Program-made: the position numbers and the translations under genes
Shown: piece by piece, positions 6,542-11,981 of the stretch
How positions within the stretch are numbered: position 1 is the stretch's first letter
Layout of the letters: every line of letters begins with the position of its first letter
The notes under the pieces: model-generated
Database searches by the model: none
What the model was told of the DNA's origin: nothing
The model's input: the letters and a program-made list of their open reading frames with translations, nothing else
Origin: Desulfovibrionales bacterium GWA2_65_9
GTDB taxonomy: Bacteria; Desulfobacterota; Desulfovibrionia; Desulfovibrionales; Desulfovibrionaceae
Direction of reading: 5' to 3'
Assembly (NCBI GenBank): GCA_001799475.1
Contig: MGTN01000153.1
Coordinates: forward strand, 20,265 to 32,245
Length of the DNA stretch: 11,981 nucleotides

Positions 6542-6579
6542 GGCGGGGTCCAGGGGCAGAGCCCCTGGCCGCCGGAGGC
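6542..6579 (-). repeat. Intergenic hairpin element, copy B
   Basis: Read on the minus strand it begins GCCTCCGGCGGCC, identical over 13 bases to copy A, then has an 8-bp perfect stem CCAGGGGC/GCCCCTGG (6550-6557 with 6561-6568, 3-base loop) and ends GGACCCCGCC. The stem sequence differs from copy A but pairing is kept. It starts 9 bases after the stop of the minus-strand chemoreceptor gene, so each copy is oriented with the gene it follows. Confidence 0.6.
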
Positions 6580-6588
6580 CCTCCCGTC

Positions 6589-8316
6589 TTAGCGGATGCC
6601 CTTCCCGTTCAAAAACGCACTGTACTTCTTGTCCGTACCCTGGATGTGGCCCACCAGCCAGTCCTTGAGGAAGCGCATGATCTCCATGGTCACCTTGGCC
6701 TTGCCGCTTTTCAGGCCAGCCTCGAAGTCCAGCACCTGCTGCACGAGCTTGGCGTGGGCCGCCTTGTGCGCCGCCGTGTCCGGGTAGCCGTAGCGGTCGA
6801 AGTACTCTTCCTCCTGGCCGAAGTGCTTCACGGTGTATTCCTTGAGGCGCTGCACCACGCCCACGAGCACGGTATCGGACTTGTGCGCACGCATGGCCGC
6901 GTGCAGCTCGTTGACAAGGCCGACGAGCACCTTGTGCTGCTCGTCGATGAGCCGGACGCCCACGGACAGGTCGTCGGACCACTGCATGAGCTTATCCGAG
7001 GACACGCTCGCGAGCTTGCCGCTGGCCATGCCCTGGATGATGGAGTCCAGCTCCTCGGTCAGCCCGGAGATCTCGACCACCACGCGGGTGGAGCGCTCCA
7101 CGCTGTCCGCGGTCTTGCGCGCCACCTGGTTGACCTCGGCCACGGAGCGGTTGATCTCCTCGCTTGTGGCCGACTGCTCCTCGCTGGCCGTGGCGATGGA
7201 GGCCACCTCCATGGCGGTCTCCTGCACGATGTTCACGATCTCCTCCATGTACCGGCCGGATTCCTCGGCCACGCGGGCGCTCTCGACGATGTCCCCGGCG
7301 GCGGCGTCCACGGCCACGACGTTCTCCCGGGCGCGCTCCTGAATGTTGCGCACGGAGTCGCCCACCTGCTTGGTGGCGGTCATGGTTTTTTCGGCGAGCT
7401 TGCGGACCTCATCGGCCACGACGGCGAAACCGCGCCCGGCGTCGCCCGCGCGCGCAGCCTCGATGGCGGCGTTCAGCGCCAGCAGGTTGGTCTGGTCAGC
7501 GATGTCGGAAATGACGCCCAGGACATGGCCGATGCCTTCGGCCTGGTTGCCCAGGGTGGTCATGGTCTCCTTGAGGGCCAGGATGCGGTCCTTGACGCGC
7601 TCGATGGAGCCCACGGCCTCGCGCACGCCCTTGGCCCCGGTCTGGGCGTTGCCCTTGGCGCGGTCGGCGCTCTGGGCGGCGTCGCCGGTATTGCGGGCAA
7701 TGTCCAGGATGGCCAGATTCATCTGCTCCATGGCCGTGGTGGTGGCGTTCACGCGCTCGGTCTGCACCTGCACGTCGCTGCCCACCTGCTCCATGTTCGA
7801 ATTCAGTTCGCGCACGGCCCCGAAGATGCGCTCGGCGGAGTCCTTGGCCTTGGCCGAGGCGGCGCGCATGCCCTCAAGCAGTTCCTGCACCGCCGTCTCC
7901 TTCTCGCGGCTTTCGGCCAGGGCCGTCATGGTCGCGGCGGCCTCGCGCCCGGCCTGGGCCTCTTTCCCATGCGCGGCCTCGGCGGCTTTGCCCAGGCTCT
8001 CCACCAGGCTGCACAGGGCCTCGCGCAGGTCGGCGAACTCCGCAGGCATGGCGTCCATCGGGCAGGCGGCGGGCGCACCCCCGGCGATGCCCCGGGCATA
8101 GCCGCGCAGGGCTTCCAGGGGCAGCACAAGCTGGGCGTGCACGGTCCAGAGCAGACCCGCCGCGCCGAGCAGCATAAGGACGAACAGCACCACGCGCAGG
8201 GCCAGGGGCTGGTCCGGCCAGAAACCGATGACGAACAGGGCGCTGGCCGCGCCCGCGAGGACAAGGCCGGAGGCGGCCAGCCGGGCCTTGATGCTGGCCG
8301 AAGACTGCTGAGACAT
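6589..8316 (-). CDS. Methyl-accepting chemotaxis protein with C-terminal hemerythrin domain (DcrH-like)
   Basis: Encodes a 575-residue chemoreceptor. Two membrane helices (about 12-32 and 40-58) are separated by only a few residues, so there is no periplasmic sensor domain. A short HAMP-like/linker region and a long coiled coil follow; the highly conserved signalling tip is at about 267-311 (ISDIADQTNLLALNAAIEAA, then RGFAVVADEVRKLAEKT). The C-terminus (443-575) is a bacteriohemerythrin with all seven expected di-iron ligands: His461, His498, Glu502, His517, His521, His557 and Asp562. In the sulfate reducer Desulfovibrio, DcrH is a known chemoreceptor with such a domain, proposed to sense oxygen or redox state. 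ATG 8316 is chosen over the upstream ATG (8352) because AAGGAG lies just before it with good spacing. A sigma-28-type promoter lies about 90 bases upstream. The partner CheA/CheW proteins are not in the window. Confidence 0.93.
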   Translation of the reverse strand: MSQQSSASIKARLAASGLVLAGAASALFVIGFWPDQPLALRVVLFVLMLLGAAGLLWTVHAQLVLPLEALRGYARGIAGGAPAACPMDAMPAEFADLREALCSLVESLGKAAEAAHGKEAQAGREAAATMTALAESREKETAVQELLEGMRAASAKAKDSAERIFGAVRELNSNMEQVGSDVQVQTERVNATTTAMEQMNLAILDIARNTGDAAQSADRAKGNAQTGAKGVREAVGSIERVKDRILALKETMTTLGNQAEGIGHVLGVISDIADQTNLLALNAAIEAARAGDAGRGFAVVADEVRKLAEKTMTATKQVGDSVRNIQERARENVVAVDAAAGDIVESARVAEESGRYMEEIVNIVQETAMEVASIATASEEQSATSEEINRSVAEVNQVARKTADSVERSTRVVVEISGLTEELDSIIQGMASGKLASVSSDKLMQWSDDLSVGVRLIDEQHKVLVGLVNELHAAMRAHKSDTVLVGVVQRLKEYTVKHFGQEEEYFDRYGYPDTAAHKAAHAKLVQQVLDFEAGLKSGKAKVTMEIMRFLKDWLVGHIQGTDKKYSAFLNGKGIR

Positions 8317-8407
8317 GGGGACTCCTTGCCGGGTGCTGTTGGTGCAGCACATTGCCGGACCACTTGAACTTTTTGCGCGGCCGATTACCGCATTTGATAA
8401 CTATACC

Positions 8408-8435
8408 TCATCGGCTTTTGAGATACAACGCTTTA
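8408..8435 (-). promoter_or_regulatory. Sigma-28 (FliA)-type promoter for the chemoreceptor gene
   Basis: On the minus strand TAAAG (8435-8431) is followed by GCCGATGA (8415-8408), with 16 bases between TAAA and GCCGATGA. The flagellar/chemotaxis sigma factor consensus is TAAA-N15-GCCGATAA, so this is one mismatch in the -10 and one base longer in spacing. It sits about 90 bases before the chemoreceptor ATG, as expected for a gene of the motility regulon. Confidence 0.65.
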
Positions 8436-8458
8436 GGCTGCATGGTCCCCGGCCAGCA

Positions 8459-8478
8459 CGCGCCAGTGCGCGCCAGTG
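8459..8478 (+). repeat. 10-bp direct repeat before the CDF gene
   Basis: CGCGCCAGTG occurs twice in tandem (8459-8468 and 8469-8478), followed by CGCG-TTGA-CGCG (8479-8490), about 30 bases before the CDF start. It lies between two divergent genes and could be a regulator-binding site or simple GC-rich slippage. No clear -10/-35 for the CDF gene was found. Confidence 0.45.
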
Positions 8479-8518
8479 CGCGTTGACGCGGACGACGCCC
8501 GTGCCGTAGGGTCCGGCC

Positions 8519-9979
8519 ATGATTGATGCCCCGCACACAACCGATGTCCAGGCCTTGAAGGAAACGAACCGCGCCGCGTTGTCCTCGGTGCTGGCCGCGC
8601 TTTTGCTCACGGGCCTGAAGCTTGCGGCGGGCCTGTACACCGGCAGCCTGGGCATCCTGTCCGAGGCCGCCCACAGCGGGCTCGACCTGGTGGCCGCCGG
8701 GGTCACGCTGTTCGCCGTGCGCCTCTCGGCCGTGCCGCCGGACGCCAAGCACCCCTACGGCCACGGCAAGGTCGAGAACCTCTCGGCCCTGGCCGAGACC
8801 GCGCTGTTGCTGCTGACCTGCGTCTGGATCATCTATGAGGCCGTGGACCGGCTGTTCTTCAACCCGCGCGAGGTCGACGCCTCGCTCTGGGCCGTGGGCG
8901 TCATGGTGGTCTCCATCGTGGTGGATTTCTCGCGCTCGCGCATGCTGCTGGCCGTGGCCAAGAAGCACAACAGCCAGGCCCTGGAGGCCGACGCGCTGCA
9001 CTTCTCCACAGACATCTGGTCGTCGCTGGTGGTGCTGGCGGGCCTGGGCGCGCTGGCCCTGGCCGACCTGGTGGCCCCCACCTCGGTGCTCAAGCCCTGG
9101 CTTTTGCGGGCCGACTCCCTGGCCGCCCTGGCCGTCAGCGGCATCGTGCTCTGGGTCAGCTGGAGGCTCGGTAGCCAGGCCATCGACGTGCTTTTGGACG
9201 CCGGGGTGCACGAGGCCTCGGCCCAGATCGAGCGGGCCATGCTGGCCCTGCCCGGCGTGACCGGCGTGCGGCGCGTGCGCGTGCGTTCAAGCGGCCCGGC
9301 CAGCTTTGTGGACATGCGCCTGCTCGTCCAACCCGGCCTGGACGCCGACGAGGCGCACCAGGTGGCGCGGGAGGCGCGGAAGGCCGTGCGCGCGCTGCTG
9401 CACGATGCGGATGTCATGGTCGAGGTGAAGCCGCAGGAGGAAGGGACCAGTGGGCTCTTGGAGCGCGTGCGCGCAGTGGCCGCGCGCTTTTCCTTAAGCG
9501 CCCACGACATCCAGGTGCGCCAGCTCGACGGCGGCCTGACCCTGGACCTGCACGCCGAGGTGCCGGGCAGTCTCTCCCTGATTGATGCCCACGACCGGGT
9601 TACGGTCATGGAGGCGGCCCTGCTGCGCGAACTTGGGCCAACGCTCTCGGTGGTCACGCACATCGAGCCCGAGGGCGCGCACCCGGCGCCCATGCCCGAA
9701 CACGGCGAGGCCGCCCAGGCCCTGCGCCAAGCCATCGCGGACATTGTCGAGGAAACCGCCGGGGTTTGCGACATGCACAGATTAGAGCTGCACCGCTCGG
9801 GCGCGCGCTTCGGGGCCTCGTTCCACTGCCGCATGCACCCCGAGACGCCCATCACCCGCGCCCACGACGTGACCGTGGCGCTCGAAGCCTCGCTACGCGC
9901 GCGCCTGCCGGAGCTGGTCCGCGTGACCATCCACATGGAGCCGGAGATTTTGGAAGCCGAGCTGCCGCCGGTGGTTTGA
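8519..9979 (+). CDS. Cation diffusion facilitator (CDF) metal transporter with extended C-terminus
   Basis: Encodes a 486-residue CDF-family protein, which exports divalent metals such as zinc, iron, cobalt or manganese in exchange for protons. The N-terminal ~215 residues form the usual six-helix membrane domain. The transport site shows as two H-x3-D pairs, His52/Asp56 (AHSGLD) and His161/Asp165 (HFSTD), and the loop has the conserved HPYGHGKVENL (78-88). CDF proteins are usually about 300 residues with one cytoplasmic dimerisation domain. Here that fold seems to occur three times: about 220-306, 312-385 and 397-476, each with an Ala-His-x-V/D helix (DEAHQV, DAHDRV, RAHDVT) and the last two ending HIEPE or HMEPE. 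Metal specificity cannot be read. ATG 8519 has a poor ribosome site (TAGGG). It is divergent from the chemoreceptor gene. Confidence 0.92.
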   Translation: MIDAPHTTDVQALKETNRAALSSVLAALLLTGLKLAAGLYTGSLGILSEAAHSGLDLVAAGVTLFAVRLSAVPPDAKHPYGHGKVENLSALAETALLLLTCVWIIYEAVDRLFFNPREVDASLWAVGVMVVSIVVDFSRSRMLLAVAKKHNSQALEADALHFSTDIWSSLVVLAGLGALALADLVAPTSVLKPWLLRADSLAALAVSGIVLWVSWRLGSQAIDVLLDAGVHEASAQIERAMLALPGVTGVRRVRVRSSGPASFVDMRLLVQPGLDADEAHQVAREARKAVRALLHDADVMVEVKPQEEGTSGLLERVRAVAARFSLSAHDIQVRQLDGGLTLDLHAEVPGSLSLIDAHDRVTVMEAALLRELGPTLSVVTHIEPEGAHPAPMPEHGEAAQALRQAIADIVEETAGVCDMHRLELHRSGARFGASFHCRMHPETPITRAHDVTVALEASLRARLPELVRVTIHMEPEILEAELPPVV

Positions 9980-10136
9980 AGTACAGCAAGCCGATCCGCC
10001 AGGTGCGGCAGTGTCAGGTAAATACTAGCTCTGCACGCATCGAGTCTAGTTGGGCCGTTCTGTTTGCCAAGTGACACAGGAATGTATGGTGCACAGTGTC
10101 TACAGCCCGGAGATGATTATCCCGGAGGGATATGAC
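9980..10136. other. Gap between CDF gene and AT-rich gene
   Basis: The 157 bases change from GC-rich to AT-rich. A six-base inverted pair GTGTCA (10011-10016) and TGACAC (10072-10077) is visible but too short to call an insertion-sequence end. GGAGGG at 10124-10129 is the ribosome site of the next gene. No promoter was identified. Confidence 0.3.
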
Positions 10137-10658
10137 ATGATATATTTTAATAAAGATATATACACGCCAATGGCAACAGAGCAATTGTTCCAGATTTTAA
10201 CTATTGAACATGAAAATTATCTTCCAGAAGCAATTGCTGCCATAAAAGATGAGCTACTGAGACGTGGTGAAAGCATTGACGACAACATGGTTATTCTTAA
10301 AAAAGAAAAAATTTTACGAAAAATTGCTTGCGACAATCACTTAAAAGCAACAGAATCATACACAGCAAGGTCTAAATTATTTTTTTGCCTTTGCCCTGGT
10401 ATTGCGATATTGCGGTTGCGTTACATTGATTTGTCCTATAAATTAAAAATTAAGCAATTAGTTGATTATTTCTGGATATCAATTTTTTGGTCTCTTATAG
10501 TATCCATTGTTGCAAGCTTACTGATTTGGGAAAATATAATTATCTGTTTTTATTCAGGTCTCCCAGCAATGGTATTGAAACTTTACTGGACATTATCTCG
10601 CAGGTTTGGACATGCTACAGCGTATACTATGATTGTATCTAAATTTAAACGGCCATAG
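10137..10658 (+). CDS. Hypothetical AT-rich membrane protein
   Basis: I do not recognise this 173-residue protein. ATG 10137 is preferred because GGAGGG at 10124-10129 sits 7 bases before it; the frame is open upstream with another ATG at 10086 that lacks a good ribosome site. Residues 10-44 (YTPMATEQLFQILTIEHENY, then PEAIAAIKDELLRRG) resemble a short helical motif found near the start of various small bacterial proteins, where Leu-x-x-Ile and "Y-x-PEA...A...EL-x-RRG" recur; this is a recollection. Two strong membrane helices follow (about 109-131 and 133-152), and a hydrophobic patch lies at 81-93. The C-terminus is basic (SKFKRP). Codons are strongly A/T-ending, unlike every neighbour, which points to recent horizontal transfer. 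It stands alone, convergent with aroC. Confidence 0.75.
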   Translation: MIYFNKDIYTPMATEQLFQILTIEHENYLPEAIAAIKDELLRRGESIDDNMVILKKEKILRKIACDNHLKATESYTARSKLFFCLCPGIAILRLRYIDLSYKLKIKQLVDYFWISIFWSLIVSIVASLLIWENIIICFYSGLPAMVLKLYWTLSRRFGHATAYTMIVSKFKRP

Positions 10659-10691
10659 TACTTTTTGAAGTTATTTTTATATATAAACATT

Positions 10692-10706
10692 ATGCCATAC
10701 AGGCAT
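10692..10706 (-). terminator. Possible terminator of aroC
   Basis: ATGCC (10692-10696) and GGCAT (10702-10706) form a 5-bp stem with a 5-base loop immediately after the aroC stop, and on the minus strand it is followed by AATGTTTATATAT. The stem is short and the T-run is interrupted. It might serve both convergent genes. Confidence 0.35.
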
Positions 10707-10707
10707 T

Positions 10708-11766
10708 CTACCGCCCCAGCCTGCGCTGCAACAGCACAAAATCCGCCAGGGTCAAGAGGACCATGGCCTTCAAGACCGGCACGATGCGCGGGATGGCGCA
10801 GATGTCGTGGCGACCGCCGATGGACAGGCGCACGGCCTCGCCCTGGCGGTTCACGGTCTGCTGCTCCTTGCCGATGGACGGGATGGGCTTGACGAACACC
10901 CGCGCGATGAGCTCCTGGCCGCTTGATATGCCGCCCAGGATGCCCCCGGCGTGGTTGGAGCAGAAGCCCTCCGGGGTGATCTGGTCGTTGTTCTCGCTGC
11001 CGAGCCTGCGCGCAACCGCACAGCCCGCGCCGATCTCCACGCCCTTGACCGCGCCCACGCCCATGAGGCCGTAAGCCAGCCGCGCGTCCAGCTTGTCGAA
11101 CACCGGCTCGCCCAGGCCCGCAGGCACGCCCGTAGCGCGGATCTCCACCACGCCGCCCAGGGTGTCGCCCTCGGCCTTGACCTGGCGCACCCGGTCCTCC
11201 CAAGTGGCCACCACGTCCGCGTCCGCGCTGAAGAACGGCCGCGAGAGCGCGCCGCCAAAGTCGCGCCCGGTGGCCGGGATGCCGCCCAGCTCCACGCAGG
11301 CCGCCTGAACATGGATGCCCTGCGCGCCCAGCAGCTCCTGGGCGATGGCGCCACCGGCAACACGGGAGACGGTCTCCCGGCCGGACGAGCGCCCGCCGCC
11401 CCGGTAGTCGCGCAGGCCGAACTTGGCGTCAAAGGTCAGGTCCGCGTGGCCGGGCCGGTACACGTCCATGATCTTCGAGTAGTCGCGCGAGCGCTGGTCC
11501 TGGTTCTCGATGAGAAAGCCGATGGGCGTGCCCGTGGTGACGCCCTCGAACACGCCGGAGAGCAGGCGCACGGCGTCGGCCTCCTGGCGCGCGGTGGCGG
11601 CGATGCCGCCCTGGCCGGGCTTGCGGCGGTCCAGCTCGGTCTGGATGATGGCCTCGTTGATGGGGATGCCCGCAGGGCAGCCGTCCACCACGCCGCCCAC
11701 GGCCGGGCCGTGGGATTCGCCAAAGGTGGTCAACTGAAACAGGGTGCCGAAAGTGTTGCCGCTCAT
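10708..11766 (-). CDS. aroC: Chorismate synthase
   Basis: Encodes a 352-residue chorismate synthase, which converts 5-enolpyruvylshikimate-3-phosphate to chorismate using reduced FMN, the last step of the shared aromatic pathway in the cytoplasm. The family signatures are all present: TTFGESHGPAVGGVVDGCPAG near the N-terminus (residues about 13-33), YRPGHADLTFDAKFGLRDYR followed by GGGRSSGRET (about 103-131), and GRHDICAIPR near the C-terminus. Length is normal and the frame intact. ATG 11766 is preceded on its strand by AAGGA, which lies inside the last unit of an 8-bp tandem repeat. The gene immediately upstream on the same strand ends 28 bases before the aroC start, suggesting an operon. 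Confidence 0.97.
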   Translation of the reverse strand: MSGNTFGTLFQLTTFGESHGPAVGGVVDGCPAGIPINEAIIQTELDRRKPGQGGIAATARQEADAVRLLSGVFEGVTTGTPIGFLIENQDQRSRDYSKIMDVYRPGHADLTFDAKFGLRDYRGGGRSSGRETVSRVAGGAIAQELLGAQGIHVQAACVELGGIPATGRDFGGALSRPFFSADADVVATWEDRVRQVKAEGDTLGGVVEIRATGVPAGLGEPVFDKLDARLAYGLMGVGAVKGVEIGAGCAVARRLGSENNDQITPEGFCSNHAGGILGGISSGQELIARVFVKPIPSIGKEQQTVNRQGEAVRLSIGGRHDICAIPRIVPVLKAMVLLTLADFVLLQRRLGR

Positions 11767-11777
11767 CTGGTACCGTC

Positions 11778-11825
11778 CTTGTGGCCTTGTGGCCCTATGT
11801 CCTTGTGGCCCTGTGGCCTTGTGGA
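11778..11825 (-). repeat. 8-bp tandem repeat between the upstream gene and aroC
   Basis: Six consecutive 8-base units of consensus CTTGTGGC (plus strand) run from 11778 to 11825: four match exactly or but for the last base, one is CCTGTGGC and one is CCTATGTC. On the minus strand each good unit reads GCCACAAG. The repeat covers the last codons and TAG stop (11795-11797) of the upstream gene and supplies the AAGGA ribosome site of aroC. Unit number could vary by slippage. Confidence 0.85.
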
Positions 11826-11981
11826 TTGACGACGATGGGCGTGACGCCCAGAAACTCCTCGCAGGCGCTCGCTGCGGCCTCGAAGTCCGCCCCGCCGGAA
11901 AGCTCCAGCACCGGGACGCCGTCGAGGGCCTCCAAGCACTGCTCTGGCGTCAGCCGCGCGCGCGCCGCAATGGCCTGGGGC
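11795..11981 (-). CDS. 3' end of an unrecognised gene upstream of aroC
   Basis: Partial; the gene enters from the right edge of the window and ends at TAG 11795-11797. The visible 61 residues (Pro-Gln-Ala-Ile-Ala-Ala-Arg-Ala... LTPEQCLEALDGVPVLELSG, GADFEAAASACEEFLGVTPI) read as a normal GC-rich protein C-terminus with alternating helix and strand. The last ten or so residues (NPQGHRATRT) come from the tandem repeat and are probably not part of the folded domain. Position before aroC makes a shikimate-pathway enzyme such as shikimate kinase possible, but no motif in view proves it. Confidence 0.6.
   Translation of the reverse strand, partial: PQAIAARARLTPEQCLEALDGVPVLELSGGADFEAAASACEEFLGVTPIVVNPQGHRATRT

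Larger units (their letters stand above)
6252..6588. other. Convergent gene-free region rich in hairpins
   Basis: These 337 bases separate the 3' ends of the iron-sulfur gene (+) and the chemoreceptor gene (-). No convincing gene is present; open frames crossing it are not protein-like. It holds, in order, hairpin element A (6271-6310), ACCCTC-GATA-GAGGGT (6391-6406), AAGAC-GAGAAA-GTCTT (6420-6435), a long stem (6463-6507), a 16-bp palindrome AGGGCATGCATGCCCT (6524-6539) and element B (6542-6579). It is therefore mostly RNA-structure or repeat sequence. Confidence 0.7.

Noticed and set aside
6529..8367. Very long open frame on the + strand opposite the chemoreceptor gene
   Set aside because: It is rich in His, Gly and Ala and matches no protein pattern; it is the expected shadow of a GC-rich gene on the other strand.
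8364..8407. Sigma-70 promoter for the CDF gene
   Set aside because: TTGAAC and TATACC are present but the spacing (32 bases) is far too long.
10011..10077. Insertion-sequence remnant near the AT-rich gene
   Set aside because: Only a six-base inverted match (GTGTCA/TGACAC) is visible, with no transposase fragment or target-site duplication.

Overview
This high-GC window most likely comes from a sulfate-reducing deltaproteobacterium of the Desulfovibrio type. The main clue is a two-gene NarI-like cytochrome b plus HdrD/DsrK-like iron-sulfur protein module (as in Hmc, Tmc and Dsr transmembrane complexes). A DcrH-like chemoreceptor ending in a hemerythrin domain fits the same setting. The organism is an inference; no rRNA or other marker is present.

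Layout: (1) 1-1447, + strand: the C-terminal part of lepA (EF-4), a 14-bp degenerate tandem repeat running over its stop codon, and lepB (signal peptidase I). (2) 1641-4121, + strand: an EmrE-type SMR exporter, a YifB/ComM-family AAA+ ATPase starting at GTG, and a small unrecognised gene. (3) 4303-6251, + strand: the membrane cytochrome b subunit and its iron-sulfur partner. (4) 6252-6588: a gene-free convergent gap with several hairpins and two oppositely oriented copies of one hairpin element. (5) 6589-8316, - strand: the methyl-accepting chemotaxis protein, with a good sigma-28-type promoter. (6) 8519-9979, + strand: a CDF metal transporter with an unusually long C-terminus. (7) 10137-10658, + strand: an AT-rich orphan membrane-protein gene that looks foreign. 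(8) 10708-11981, - strand: aroC (chorismate synthase), preceded by an 8-bp tandem repeat and the 3' end of an unrecognised gene.

The most interesting point is the iron-sulfur gene at 5007-6251. An in-frame TGA at 5751-5753 splits it, but the frame stays open on both sides and both halves belong to one HdrD/DsrK-like protein. The TGA falls where relatives, as I recall them, have a conserved Cys (Glu-Cys-Gly-His motif). A perfect stem with a GU-containing six-base loop lies 16 bases after it, as expected for a bacterial SECIS element. I therefore read the gene as encoding a 414-residue selenoprotein, not a pseudogene. This would place a selenocysteine in the cytoplasmic electron-transfer subunit of a membrane redox complex.

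The rest is mostly housekeeping: translation factor and protein export (lepA-lepB), DNA processing (comM), metal and drug efflux, chemotaxis to oxygen or redox state, and aromatic amino acid synthesis (aroC). No rRNA, tRNA, CRISPR array or complete insertion sequence was seen.
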